In this document: piece after piece, positions 1 through 11,388 of the stretch
Layout of the letters: each line of letters begins with the position of its first letter
Numbering within the stretch: the first letter of the stretch is position 1
NCBI GenBank assembly: GCA_021399435.1
Contig: JAJTUP010000054.1
Coordinates: 186,001-250,000, forward strand
Direction: 5' to 3'
Source: Diaporthe sp. PMI_573
Lineage: Eukaryota; Ascomycota; Sordariomycetes; Diaporthales; Diaporthaceae
Length of the DNA: 64,000 nucleotides
Notes under the pieces: model-generated
Seen by the model: the letters and a program-made list of their open reading frames with translations, nothing else
Database searches by the model: none
Told to the model about the DNA's origin: nothing
Made by a program: the position numbers and the translations under genes

Positions 1-1192
1 CGTTCATCCTGCCATCATCCTTTCTCTTGGAACGAGGTCTGAGACGAAACCCTACCTCTCGCCCTCTGCCTATAGTGGAAAAGGTAGGGTCAAGCTCGTC
101 AGACCACGGTCACGCACTGCCTCTTGCGACGACGAAAAGGATAACGGGCTCATTCGTACGCAGAAAACACAGGACTTCAACGGTGATGTTCGTGGAGTCC
201 GCATCGGCAACAGAGAACTGCAATCATAGGATACAATAAACTCGCAGACCGAAGGCGGCTCCCAATTCTCGCGGACAGGAACTCGCTTGACTACACAAAT
301 GCTGGCTGCCTTGGCAAGGATACCTTTGTTGCGATTTTCTCTCTGCTCCCTCTTCGATGGAGTTGACGAAAGAATGCATGATACGATTCGCAGTGGTGCG
401 GCCTTGGCCTGGCCTCCATGGTGGCAAGCCTCGTAATCGCTGCCCCCTACCGACGCCGCTGCCGTAGCGGGAGACGTACGTGATAGTGAGATCCACCTTG
501 TCCCTCAGAGCTTAAACCCATGATCTTCTGAGAACTGCGTTTACAAACGGAGCCTTCCCAAAAGCGCACAATGAACCTCCTTCAAATCCTTTATGATGCA
601 ACTGACAGCTACTTTCACAAATGGGTGGACGCGGATTGCGCGACTGGATCGTCTTGGAGAAGATCAAGTCGTTTTTGGAAAAGCTAAAGATGAAGACCAA
701 GGCCCTTGAATCATCGTTTGCAACACTCGAAAATGTCCATGGCCAGCCAGTTGGGGCGACGCTGTTTGTCATGTCTGGCCCGTGTGCCTTGTTTGCCGCC
801 TGCTGATCCATGCGAACTGGAATATGAGTCATAGGTAAATTCCACAGCAAAGTTGGGCGTGTACAAGAGGCACTGCATTTCCAAGAGTTTACGTGTCGGC
901 TTGGAGGTGGGACATTGCACACAGCCTCTACTCCAATCCCAGGTCGACTACAGCCAGTAGCTCCAGGTCGCAGATAAGGGCCGAAGCCGTTAGTGCCAAC
1001 AGTGGTCAAGGCAGGGATAATTCGTATTTTCCATAATTATTTATGCTGTATAGAAGTACATATATACTATACAATAATACTTAAAAGAAGTACATAGAAG
1101 AGTATCTACGATTTAAACTGGGCTAAATTTGAAATAAGTACCGTAGGCAAGCCTATAACAAAAGTACATGTTTAGACATATTTTCTGACACA
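1..1192. other. no supportable gene
   Basis: Short open frames exist on both strands (the longest covers about 512-1009 on the minus strand), but none has a recognisable domain, convincing composition or splice structure. From about 1020 onward the DNA is AT-rich and looks like decayed non-coding sequence. A real but degraded gene cannot be excluded. Confidence 0.5.
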
Positions 1193-1244
1193 ATCAATCA
1201 GCTAAGCTTGCGGAGTTTATCTACGCTCATTGTTTTCCCGTTCC
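1193..1244 (+). repeat. dispersed repeat, T-rich copy
   Basis: This stretch matches 7173-7224 over about 50 bases, sharing the core AAGCTTGCGGAGTTT and the end GTTCC. Most differences are C in the 7.2 kb copy and T here, as expected if this copy was mutated by RIP. The parent element is not recognised. Confidence 0.5.
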
Positions 1245-1846
1245 ATATAGGCCGGCCGAGACAGTATAATCTTTAAAGTACACAATAGAATTCACATAAT
1301 ACTACTGTATACCCTACTAATTGCGATAACAAACTCAAACACCGTACAGTACTTGGTCGCTCCGAACACGCGTGAGAAATTATCAGTCCGTCGCGACAGG
1401 GAAGATCGCTTTGAGGCTTTGAAGCGATACTTCGCTCATTGCATTGGAGACTGCATTGAAGATACGCCTAGCGGTGAGACAGTGTTTGTTGAAATCGTAT
1501 CGAGATGTCAGAAAACGCGATGTCGTTGAGGAAATGGTGGAGGAATGAGGAGATCATCGGTATGGACTGGTGACAAAGTTTCGATGTTATACTCTTACGT
1601 GTACGCAATGATTATTGACTACGAAACAGGCACCAGTCTGGAAATTAGATCCCATCGATTTAGAGTGTATTTGTATAGGGGTTCTTATCAGAAGTCAAAT
1701 TTAGGTTTGAAATTTCGATATTAAACATAATGTAGCGTTATAATAGTATCTTTGAACAAGGAATAGAACAACAGAATCGTACCAGTTTATATAAGCTTGT
1801 ATTAGCATCAAGCTAATTTTTGTACACATTGCATTCTATAAAATAG
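1245..1846. other. AT-rich non-coding stretch
   Basis: No open frame of useful length and no recognisable element. The sequence is AT-rich with many stop codons in all frames. Confidence 0.5.
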
Positions 1847-2065
1847 TTGATCATGAGCCTTTTCAATCTTGTTCCGAGAAAAAAAACAACACGCCACAAG
1901 ACGAAGAACAGCAATCTGTCAACCACAATTGTCCTAATCCTTATCGGGGCAATTTTCGTAATTGCAATCATAACCGGTATAATCAAACGAATACGCCTAT
2001 ATAGGATGAGTAAAAATACCCAACACAGCCGCCATGCACATGGTTCTTTTTCGGGACATAATTAA
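1847..2065 (+). CDS. small predicted membrane protein, unknown
   Basis: A 72-residue open frame. Residues about 26-46 form one strongly hydrophobic helix (start STTIVLILIGA), preceded by a basic stretch (PRKKTTRHKTK) and followed by another basic stretch (KRIRLYR), so a single-pass membrane protein is possible. No family is recognised. It lies in AT-rich DNA with no neighbouring gene, so it could equally be a chance frame. No intron signals were used. Confidence 0.25.
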   Translation: MIMSLFNLVPRKKTTRHKTKNSNLSTTIVLILIGAIFVIAIITGIIKRIRLYRMSKNTQHSRHAHGSFSGHN

Positions 2066-2621
2066 GTGGCGAGAGAGACCGATTGGGGCATGACATATGC
2101 GACGTGTCAAGAGTGTGAATATGCTGTCAACTTTGATGAGTGAGATTCGATTGACTTTCTTGACATGAGGTGGCAACTATCACATGGATCCGAGGGATGT
2201 CACCAATGATATCATGGGCAAAAATCTGTCCTCCCTATCCTTACAAATGGACCAACGTTTTATCAGAATGGATCAGTTGCTAACATCTTTAGACCTATCT
2301 GCTGGAAGTTTAGGCAGCTCGGTCTTGCGGAGCAAACATGAAAGAACCGCTCAGCATAGAAACCGGTAATTTTGAGATCTTGTCGCCTGTGCGCAGTGCC
2401 TAAGAGCAGCTTGAGAGACCGTCTTGCCCCTCTGATTTTCTCGCCATTTCAACAATTAAGCAAGCTTATATGCAGGGAAATTTACTGGTAGTTTACACTG
2501 CATCTTTCAGGCCAAGGATGTGGGGGGGGATGACAAATGCTACTGGAACCACTCCTAGAACAATCTTGGTTGAAACAAGCCTTGAGCAGGATCGATGAAG
2601 CATTTGATACAGGATCAGAGG
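2066..2621. other. no supportable gene
   Basis: A 61-codon frame at 2184-2369 (plus) has no recognisable features. Nothing else is seen. Confidence 0.4.
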
Positions 2622-3537
2622 CTAGGAATACGAACCATAATTATTATGGGAGGAGCAAAATCCGGCTCGACTCGTCATCAGAAAAGGCATCACCCGGATC
2701 CTGAGGTTGAAGGATAGGGTCCAGAATAAGGGGTCGCCTGCAGGGTGGCTTCGTGGCGCTTTTGACGCGGAGCCATAATCCATCACCTGGGTCGACTTGT
2801 ACTTGTGAACGATCCGCCGTGGCTGGCTGGGCCCCTGGCCCGACGAGGCGGTGGATAGTAGAGACTGAGTGGAATGTTGATATAGAGCGGCAGACGGCTG
2901 TCCTCCAGAACTCGAAGTGTTGGATGGCTCTTGGTGGTGATCAAAGTCGCAGCACTCCCAATCTATGCAATTTCTGATGCACGCCCTGATACTGAAATCG
3001 GTGCCGAAGTTAAGCGGTTGGTCCTCGTCTAAAGGTGTCATGGTTATTATGGAGGCCATTAAACCAGATAAATTGTTCAGACTCCCCAATTTGATCGGCA
3101 GCTATCTTTGAATTCTTTGACATCATTTCCTCGACTTCGAATCTCCTGAATTCCAATTTCAGGTCTATAGACGAGACCGGTACTTCTACTCAATCAGTGC
3201 GATTAATCATCTGCTATTAACTTTCAATGACTTCTCGCGCTGGCTCTTCCACTCCGATCCTATCAAGCTCTGGACATGAAGGCATTGATAGAGACTCCAT
3301 GATAATCGTGATACTTATCAGAATGCCATAGTCAGCGCGACTCCTTCCTGTAATGACAAATACCTGAACTTGTTCTGGATAGACGGAAGCCGGAACGTTG
3401 AATAGGATTGAAAGAAATTGAAGTCTGTGAAATTTGCTTCGAAGCAACGCACCTTTGAACCTCAGCGTGTTGAGAATACACTGATTATCCTTGATGATGT
3501 ATACAGGGGTGATTAAGATTTTATAGATATAAGGCAC
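2622..3537 (-). pseudogene. possible decayed multi-exon gene, unknown
   Basis: Three minus-strand open pieces look protein-like in composition: about 3537-3217, 3190-3040 (acidic and basic residues alternating, with LKLEFRRFEVEEMM) and 3089-2622 (Ser/Gln-rich, with two Cys-Cys pairs near NCIDWECCDFDHH). Between the first two a GT...AG stretch at about 3230-3195 could be a short intron. They do not join into one clean reading frame by eye, and no family is recognised. It is probably a degraded or multi-intron host gene and is recorded at low confidence. Confidence 0.2.
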
Positions 3538-4984
3538 TCTAGTTTTATTCTCTCCAGTCCAAAGCCAAGTACGGCAAAGGTTTTGGGATCAATAGCTGCC
3601 GAGCCTCCCGGCTATTCGAGGTGGGAAGTCTGACTCTGGGATGTAGCCACGGGCGCTCAGCGGCAGATGCTCGATTTGCTCAGCGTGAAACAGATTTATC
3701 GGCGCTATGTACGAAGATTCTGGGCCTAAGGGAGAGACACATAACCATTATGATACAAGTCAAGGATACCGGCCTAAAACATCGAGCATATTGTGTATGA
3801 AAAGTGTATGCAGGACTCTGTGTTTCGTAGTAGCTCTTGTAGGCAAAATAGTGGACGAGAAATTAAACGAAGTTAAGCAGTAGAATGTACTGTATTATGG
3901 GGTTTCCATCTCGCAATTTTCGCACAAGTACTGTTACTGTATGCCTCAAGTTTCGACCTTTGGGTACTTAACCCTTCAACCCAACCTACTTCCTTAAGTC
4001 CAAAATGTACTATATTTAGGAGAGGCTCTTGAATGTACCCAACATGAGAACCTCGGTCATGGAGGGCAGAAATACCATACAGGATCAGAAGTACCTATAC
4101 TGATCATTGTATCACACCCTTTTTACCCAGAAACTGTATCATAATTAGAACTGGCATCACTAGTATCTGTATGCACGGCCTTCGAGACCCGTCAAGTTTG
4201 AGAGCAGTGGGCAGCAACGGGCTACGACCATAGATAGTGGTGGACCTGAATATCCGTGGAGACTAGGCCTTAGTTGGCGTAAAGGTATGAGGCAATGCGT
4301 TTGAATAGACCTTTTCTTTTGTCTTTTTGGTTGTTATGAAATGTAGAGGGATCATGTTCGTGGAGTTCCAGTGTCACGACTTGTCCCACAACTGCCTTTT
4401 CTTTTGTGTCCTCACCTAGTGATGTTCCGAAAGGTCCAAATCAGCTGTAGGCGAATTATGGATTTTAAGTAGGTCACGCCATCAAACAAAACACGCACGT
4501 TGACTGGTCTAGCGCCAATGCTCGGGCCTCGAGGCACAATAGCAGGTCGCCCGTCACAACTGGAACTCCAACATCACCGCCACAAACCGCTGGCGACGAC
4601 GAGGTCGGCGACGGTGGCGAGGGTGAGTAAACGCAGGATGAGATCATCGTAGTTATGAACAGGCTCTCGTGCTCGTTGGAGTCCACTGGGCGACTTCGTG
4701 GTCGACTTCTTAATTGACTAACTGAGCGGCTTCTCGAGCGACTGGTAAGTAATGTGCGTGCTGATGGATCCGGGACCTGAGTGTTCTATACCGTGACTAA
4801 CCATCCTAATTGTGAAAATATCATGTCGCATTTAAGCACTTAGGGGGACAGGAGGAAAGGACGTATGGCACGTGCACGCCGTAGGGGAACCATATGCTTG
4901 CTATGATATACGGTGCTGCACATATCAAACTCTCTGCTGTCGAAATCGAGACCATAATCGCTGTCCCCTTGATCTATGAGTCCT
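3538..4984. other. no supportable gene
   Basis: AT-rich intergenic DNA with several GTACTGT-type words (about 3830-4110). A minus-strand open frame at 4840-5070 has plausible composition but overlaps the ligase shard in another frame and matches no known family. Confidence 0.4.
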
Positions 4985-5135
4985 TCGACCACCGAGTCGG
5001 GAAAATCTTGCGGAGTGTCGAACATTGAGAAGCGACTCGTCGTCCACGCGCAGGATATCGTAGTAGACAATCATCAAGTGCTCCCATTCATGAGCTTGAC
5101 TGTCCTCGCTGGTGCCGATAAACCTTCCGGACCGG
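4985..5135 (-). pseudogene. DNA ligase gene fragment
   Basis: On the minus strand about 140 bases are close to 17345-17490 inside the complete ligase gene of this window. The shared protein includes SGRFIGT, EDSQAHEWEHLMIVYYD and RVDDES, in the nucleotidyltransferase domain just after motif III. Homology starts abruptly at SRSGRF and ends after RHSARFSRL, and nothing else of the ligase is nearby. This is therefore an orphan internal fragment with no active-site lysine or C-terminal domain. The differences from the full gene are scattered rather than a block of RIP changes. Confidence 0.85.
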
Positions 5136-5699
5136 CTCTGTCTCAATAATTCAGGCTTAATCATCCTTCTCGTCTTATTGGAGCTATCTTCGTAGAATTT
5201 GCTGACATGCAAAACCACGCCATGACTTTTCCGAGGAGATCCGTATTTACTAGAGCACTAGAAGGGGCAAAGGCCTGTACCTCTAGTGGGAGCTAACTGA
5301 TCCGACAAACAAGAAGGTTTAATTGCCGCGTAACCTTAATTTCCCATCATCATACTGCAGGAACGCTCTTCCACTGCTGTTGACGAATTGTGTTACTCGT
5401 ATTCGTCTGGTAATAGCTTGCCGGCCTCAATTTGGGGACGTTAAATAGTGTGCAGCCAGTTGCCAAAGTAGGTGCAATTAAGTCTTAAAACTGAGTTTAA
5501 GCTTTTGTTTTACATTCTTGCTTCTATTAAATTTTAAATAAGGAATAAAGAGTCAACGAACTTTACGGTCTCCTGAAAGATGCGACCGAGGAAATGGACA
5601 AGAAATTCGTTGAATATAGCCATCGCCATGGCTACGTGCTGAGTCGGGGTCCACTTTTTTACTCGTACCACGATGTCGAATGGAAAGGTGTTTAGGAAA

Positions 5700-6194
5700 C
5701 TACGAATTATCTCCAAAGAAGTCTACTGCAAGCGGATAAGGCTTTTTACACCTGACAGACACTGTCGATTCGTTTTTGGCAGTAAGATTAGTTGCAGCCA
5801 CAGCTGATGGGGAAGCAGAGCCGAACGGGCTGCCCAGGGTTACAAATGGGAGTTCTTCGTCTGGTTGGCTAGAGGACGATGACGTAGATGAGATATATGG
5901 AACGAGATTTTGTTTATGACTGGGCACCTTGTCATGGTGCTCATACGAAGTGGTTGCCCTGTCGGCAACTGTCTCAAAATGATCGGGCCCGAAACGGTGT
6001 CCAGCCCGAACGTTGTTGAGGATAAGAGAGAAATGTTTGTCGGATTCGTAGATATAAATCTCGCCGTTGTATTCGCACAAGACGGCCATGTGCGCACCGG
6101 TCAGCTTGGATAGCATGTTTGCTTTCTTCATAACACCGCTACGCCGATTCAAAAAACCCTTAGTTGGGTTGGAAAACCCTCTTGTCTTCTTCAT
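5700..6194 (-). CDS. MADS-box-like transcription factor
   Basis: A 164-residue single-exon protein. Residues about 11-50 match a MADS (SRF-type) DNA-binding domain: KGFLNRRSGVMKKANMLSKL is followed by GAHMAVLCEYNGEIYIYES, the same order as the family's basic helix and the beta strands that pack on it. The first residues (MKKTRGFSNPTKG) are shorter and more divergent than in typical fungal MADS proteins. After residue 60 the chain is low-complexity, rich in Ser/Thr, with no second known domain. Family members are dimeric nuclear DNA-binding regulators, and that role is inferred here. A near-identical 80-bp shard of the box recurs at 27866-27950 (minus). The start is the first Met and lies directly before the basic segment. 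Confidence 0.7.
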   Translation of the reverse strand: MKKTRGFSNPTKGFLNRRSGVMKKANMLSKLTGAHMAVLCEYNGEIYIYESDKHFSLILNNVRAGHRFGPDHFETVADRATTSYEHHDKVPSHKQNLVPYISSTSSSSSQPDEELPFVTLGSPFGSASPSAVAATNLTAKNESTVSVRCKKPYPLAVDFFGDNS

Positions 6195-7172
6195 GTTATT
6201 ATTGAGGTTTAAAGCATAAAATCATGAAGAGATTAACACCTTCGTCCAAGGAATCTGGGCAGGTCGACCTGAATTTATCTCACATCGGCATGAGCTCAAA
6301 TTACTAGCGCAATGAACAAGACCACTTTAAGTGGCCACCAAGGGTCGGGTCAGGCCTACACAGTGATCGTTTCAGCGTCTTTGAAACATTGTAGGAGCTG
6401 CGAGTTGGCCCGTGGCTACGTACATTGGTACATGGCTGATAGTTTAACTTTCAAACCTTTAAAATAAGCCTCTCTAAGTCTAACTTTGTGTAAACCTGAG
6501 TTGTCAAGTATAGTTTCCTCCCTCGGGCTGATGAATCCGGTGATACTGATTATGAGGGAGCTACAAATAACCGTCTTTGTTGAATGGGCTTCGGTACGTA
6601 CGTACGTGGTATCGCGTTAACGATGGGTTGGATTGGGTGTTGATTGCTTGCTTGTCTATGTAACTATCAAGGAAGGGGGAAGCATCGTACAAGGCCACAT
6701 TAGTCGTGCCCGTGCCAAGGGACTGCGCTTAGTCACCCTGCCAAGCGTACGGCCATACTGAGTGTTATTCCAACAGTCTTGTTTAATTCTGTCATTTTAT
6801 GACCAAAACATAGAGAGCCTCCGAGACTAAGGGATGATTTATTGTTCCCTATTCGCAATTACTTTCCTAAAATAGAATGTCAATTCTAAATGCACTTTAG
6901 ATAGATTATCAGGTAAGCATATATAAAGAGGGAGAGCTAAGAACTTAGGAGTCCTTTTGTAAAATAGATTCCTTCAACTTGGTACATGTAAACTGCATCG
7001 TTAAAAGTACTTCCCTGGCACATAGGTGACTTTTGCTGTAGGGAGAATTGTCAAAGGTAACAAACCCGCAAATACAGTCCTCGGCAAAGACCGGCGCAAG
7101 CATCAAAAAAGGCCCAGCGACTAATTATAGAACTGCCGCAGTGGTTCCACAGCTTCGGTAAGTGCCACAAAC
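6195..7172. other. no supportable gene
   Basis: Intergenic DNA with no convincing open frame. A short ACGT-rich self-complementary run occurs near 6594-6607. The part from about 6780 to 7060 is AT-rich. Confidence 0.5.
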
Positions 7173-7224
7173 AAATCAGCCAAGCTTGCGGAGTTTGATT
7201 CACGCCAGTTGTTCTCGCCGTTCC
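7173..7224 (+). repeat. dispersed repeat, C-rich copy
   Basis: Partner of 1193-1244. This copy keeps C at most positions where the other has T, so it is probably closer to the ancestral sequence. It is too short to assign to a transposon family. Confidence 0.5.
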
Positions 7225-7324
7225 CTAGACGCCTACGGGTATCCAAGAGAAAGTATTACAGCATGGTCTTCAAGTACGCATAGGAAAGGCTAAGGACGAT
7301 CAGGAATGGGAGTACTTTTAGATG

Positions 7325-7895
7325 GAAGATTGGCTGTCGACGAAATGCACACCGATATGGAGCGAGACTACCCCAGATGTGTCGAGCTTCACCTCTCGCC
7401 TTACCAGATTGGGTTGGAGAATAGGTTTGGTTTCGGCCACGTCATCCAATTGCAGAGGCAACCTGCAGTGGACATTGGTGACCTTGACGTCGATATCGAT
7501 CCTTTTGCATTAGTTAACATGGGCAGGTGGATCGTCGACTCGGGGAAGAGGTCCACCATGCGCCATATCAGGCCCTGTCTGAATTTAGAGATGTTCTGTG
7601 GCGAGACGCGATCTGCTTGAAAATCCAGACTATTCAGAATGTCCACAGTGGCGTCATCAAAGGGTGGCAAATATCCGATTCTTTCGTAATGACGCTGCAG
7701 AAGATCCTCCTCGTCACACTCCTCGTCATATTCTCTACTGCGTTCAATGTCGTCTTCTCCATAGTGATAAGTACTCGGTTGTGCTTTGAACGTTTGGGTC
7801 TCCACACTTTGTAGAACCCCTCCTTTTGAATCTGGGTATGAAGAGATAGGGCAGCTGACTGCGTCATCTTTTTGGATAGCCGGATCGCTAGCCAT
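7325..7895 (-). pseudogene. unknown protein, apparent frameshift
   Basis: The minus strand is open from 7895 (Met) with an acidic, coding-like composition (YGEDDIERSREYDEECDEED, then YLPPFDDATVDILNSLDF). Near 7495 the good composition moves to a neighbouring frame (VDIDVKVTNVHCRLPLQLDDV and onward), which stays open to a stop near 7322. This looks like one gene split by a one- or two-base indel, or an undetected short intron. No known domain is recognised. Confidence 0.35.
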
Positions 7896-8899
7896 GCTAA
7901 CAATGGTCGATCTTGCTTCTGTAGCGATAGAGGAGCGCTTCTATACTTCGTCAGCAAACTTTAAATGTAGTGTCTATTTACTAGTTATTCCTTCCATATA
8001 CATACTTCTTACAGGTGGAGATACAAATGCTCTCAGCGTGTATACCCTAACTGTTGAGGTTGGATTACTATACTTAGATACTGGCCAGAGCTTGTTCCTA
8101 TTAACACGCCGCCTGGGGCTCGCCACTGGCCGTCTCAAACGGCTGTTCGAGCTTGTAAACCCCGCGAAGGATGTTGTGCCACCTATTGGCCGTGCCGACT
8201 TGTCAAGCTCCACAGCCTCTACCGCTTGGACAGCAGTTTAATCTCGATTTCGGGAATTCTCCCAGGAAACGATGAACAGACTTGAATACATTTTGCGGCA
8301 TATGTCAACGATGTGGACATGCTCGTTGCGCCGAACTGCCATGCCAGAGCTATAACGGGAGACTGAATAGTAGGGTTGCCATCGGCGAGAACGCCAGATT
8401 CATTACTTCATACCAGGATAGCATTGATGTGTCGAAGCTCTGCGTCACATTCCAGGCAACCACTTTGCTCTCTGCCGCCCTGAAGATAGAAAAGGTCGAC
8501 GTACAGCCTTCTGCCTGCTGATACAGAACCTTCGCTTACAACCGCAGCGTCCCCGAGTCAGTGCTTGTAATGTTCCGCCTCTTCGCACATCTGAAAATAG
8601 TCTGCCCTGGATCCTGAACGTTCAGCTGACTGGAGGCGGTGATTTTGGTTTCTTGAACAACTCCGTGCTTTACAAGTGGAGCAGTCTTCTATCGTCGTCT
8701 GCCAATCCATTCTTGTATAAGATCGTGTTAGGGATCTAAGACCGATACATTAGAGGTGACCACGCCGAATGTGTGAAACTTGTACTCAGATGGCGGGTAA
8801 ACTTACCTGGTCGTTCCATAGGTCCCCAATCTGGAGAGCATCACCGAGGTCAGAGGGAGAACAGTCTCTGATGTTGGCTTCGACGTTGGGTGGTGCTGG
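7896..8899. other. no supportable gene
   Basis: Several medium open frames on both strands overlap each other and have no recognisable domains. This is the region downstream of the HET gene, and nothing can be assigned. Confidence 0.4.
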
Positions 8900-10225
8900 T
8901 CAATTTCGGCAGCAAGCACATCCCGAAAGTTGAGCCGGCACGGGTGTACTATTATGGTGCGTAAAGACATGACTCCATGACAGGAGGCAGTAATGTGACT
9001 CTCCGTTCAGCGGCTTGTAGCCCATAGACACCGAAATAGCAGTTGTTTGAGACCTCAAATTGTAGATCGGTGTATTGCGGTACAGCCGTCCTTGAGCTGC
9101 ACCGTCTTCCCTGCTTGCAGTTGATCGTCGAAGTTTAGTCTCCAAGAGTTCTGTGGCGACCTTGCCGGACATCCTGCTATCTACATCACGCATGATGCAG
9201 ATTTGCCTTACTGTCTGGCTTGTATCAACGTCAAGCCGAGTAAACCCTAAATAAGGTTTTACATATCGACCCTTCCACAACGTAAGACACATGCCATATC
9301 TGGCTTTTCCATCATCGGAGTAAAGAGGCAACACGATATTGAAGCCAATATCACGACTGAGAGATACATTCTCGATGATCACGCCGTCGCTCGTAAGTTT
9401 TAGGTCTCCGTGGACGTGCAAGGGCGCAATGGGTGGGATTAAGGCAAAGTGACCAAACTCACCCGGTGAGTGCGCGAGTAGTCCACGGTATCCATGTGCT
9501 GCGTGTGTTCCAGCCTGCCAGCACAACAATGAGGCGTCATCCGTAGTACTCATGATCTCCTCCTGCAACCTGAGGAAAGCGCGGTACCCCTCCCCATATT
9601 GAATCGTCATTCTAACACCGAAAAGACCTATTAGGGCGTAGGCGAGGTCCTCCTCGCGGTCACAAGAGCAGCTCGATGCCCATGACATTCTGCGTGCAAC
9701 GGAAATTTCTGTCAGGCAGTCGGAGTCTTCGAGAACGTGACGATCGATTCGGGTAGCATCCGAGATTTCATGTAACAGTGAGAGCTTCGTACCAAATTGC
9801 CTCCATTTGCCGTCGAAGAAAAAGACATCTTTGGATGCGATGAGTTCAGTGAGACTCCATATCCGTTGCAGCCACAGCGACTGCCGCAATATACTCCCTG
9901 CGATCAGCGGAGTTGTCTCTCCAGCCTCAACGGAGGCATCACCCAAATAGACCAGACATACAACACTGCCCTTAAAGATGCCGAAGAGGGAGTTGATGCA
10001 CTCAGAGGTTTCAAATGCTGACGAACGGTCGATGCACAGGCCTTGAAGCCAGAGCCATTCCAGGCCCAATCGACGGGTTTCCGTGCAGGCACGTTGCAAT
10101 TGAACAGAATCGGGGATTGTCCATTCGTTGAAGGTGCCACCCCAGAAATACGACAGGGTTGCGTAAGGTGGAGGTTTGAGCGTCACCTCATGGATCTGTA
10201 GCGTTCGCGTGTTTAGGAGCTTCAT
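8900..10225 (-). CDS. HET-domain (heterokaryon incompatibility) protein
   Basis: A 441-residue single-exon protein. The frame is open further upstream, but the Met at 10225 (MKLLNTRTLQIHEV) is chosen because HET proteins of this class begin with an MRLL-type sequence just before the first HET block. The HET blocks are in order: YATLSYFWGG; the GLEWLWLQGLCID block; W..RIWSLTELIASKDVFFF; and RMSWASSCSCDREEDLAYALIGLFGV followed by YGEGYRAFLRLQEEIM. The second block normally reads WVDSLCID, and here the VDS is LQG. HET domains trigger fungal non-self recognition and cell death after fusion of unlike hyphae. No NACHT, ankyrin or WD repeats follow. The C-terminal ~200 residues are a conserved-looking tail of unknown role. 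It appears intact. Confidence 0.85.
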   Translation of the reverse strand: MKLLNTRTLQIHEVTLKPPPYATLSYFWGGTFNEWTIPDSVQLQRACTETRRLGLEWLWLQGLCIDRSSAFETSECINSLFGIFKGSVVCLVYLGDASVEAGETTPLIAGSILRQSLWLQRIWSLTELIASKDVFFFDGKWRQFGTKLSLLHEISDATRIDRHVLEDSDCLTEISVARRMSWASSCSCDREEDLAYALIGLFGVRMTIQYGEGYRAFLRLQEEIMSTTDDASLLCWQAGTHAAHGYRGLLAHSPGEFGHFALIPPIAPLHVHGDLKLTSDGVIIENVSLSRDIGFNIVLPLYSDDGKARYGMCLTLWKGRYVKPYLGFTRLDVDTSQTVRQICIMRDVDSRMSGKVATELLETKLRRSTASREDGAAQGRLYRNTPIYNLRSQTTAISVSMGYKPLNGESHYCLLSWSHVFTHHNSTPVPAQLSGCACCRN

Positions 10226-11122
10226 TGAAAGATGCTGGGAATATGACGCACAACTATGAATGCCGGTAAGCTTTGGGTGAATGCTTTTATTATGATTGTT
10301 TGAATAGAAGTAAAAGGTTGCATGAAAGACGTGGGCCGACCAGATACTCCTCAAAACGTGGGATCTGGGGCAGCTACTGGCATATTCGGGCTGCAAGCCT
10401 ATTGGCTCAGTCGCGCACATTTGTGCTTGAGACGGAAGCAGTGCGCACCGAAGTGACCCACGACTCAGCTTCTATTTCCTGCAGATATATCCCCATGGAT
10501 CACAACCGCAGGGCGTTCGTGCGATTTTGACACGACAAATAATTCAGTATCTCATCTTAATCACATTAATTCACGCACAGGCTCACCCAGCCGCTGCCAT
10601 GGGCGGCTTGTTCTCGGTCAGTGTTGCGTTACTCGATATCCACCGGAATGCAAAGATGACACAAATTTACTTCCAGGTACCATGCCGGTGGCCACAAGTG
10701 TGGTCCAGCCTAAACTGTTTTCAGTCATGCTATCCGACACCCGCCAGGATCGTAACACACCCATCGGAGTCGTGTTCGTCGTTGCGAATTGCAAAGCACA
10801 AGCATTTTTCGGTCCATAGTATATAGTACTTTGAATTTCCAAGTGCCCTGTGTATTTTCTATGCCTTGGTCTTACCATCTTTAAAACAGAAACATTTTGC
10901 CACAACCTACTACCAAAACGCCTAAATTCCCAGCAATAAGTTAGACATCCTCCTTGGTATGAGGATAAAAGACCTATCATTGTGTTTTCCAATTGATTTT
11001 ATTTAACTATATGTACTCTACTACCACACATGTTCAAAAGCCATTATACTAGTTGGCTTTTTTTGTGGCTGTTTCTGGCAAGGCTGTCAGAACATGTATC
11101 CACACAGTGGAGCGTGGTTGAC
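10226..11122. other. upstream of HET gene, no clear gene
   Basis: Contains the likely promoter of the HET gene. A minus-strand open frame at 10618-10992 has partly coding-like composition but no recognisable domain and could be a later exon of the 11123-11344 frame. Nothing is secure. Confidence 0.35.
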
Positions 11123-11344
11123 TTACCTGGGTCTCAGACGCGTGCACTGGGTCGACTTGTATTGTGGTGTTGGTTTCGGCCGAATGATTGTTTTCGAATG
11201 ATCTTGTGGAAACAAACGGGGCTCAGTTGTGCTCAGCTCTTCACACATTTCGTACAAAACAAGCTCACATTGAATCCAGAACTCTGGCACCAATATGTCG
11301 GCCCAGTGAGCACGACCATACTGAGAGTAACCAGGAGTCGTCAT
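11123..11344 (-). CDS. possible first exon of unknown protein
   Basis: The minus strand is open from Met 11344 for 73 codons with coding-like composition (starts MTTPGYSQYGRAHWADILVP). It is followed at about 11137 by a good 5' splice site (AG|GTAAGT). The next exon cannot be fixed by eye. It lies just downstream of, and in the same direction as, the exchanger pseudogene. No family is recognised. Confidence 0.2.
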   Translation of the reverse strand: MTTPGYSQYGRAHWADILVPEFWIQCELVLYEMCEELSTTEPRLFPQDHSKTIIRPKPTPQYKSTQCTRLRPR

Positions 11345-11388
11345 CTGTAAACGGAATGCAGACGTTGGTTCACCAGGTCTGAGAATTT

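Noticed and set aside
512..1009. 165-codon minus-strand frame near the left end
   Set aside because: No recognisable domain, and the plus strand is also partly open. Composition is not convincingly coding.
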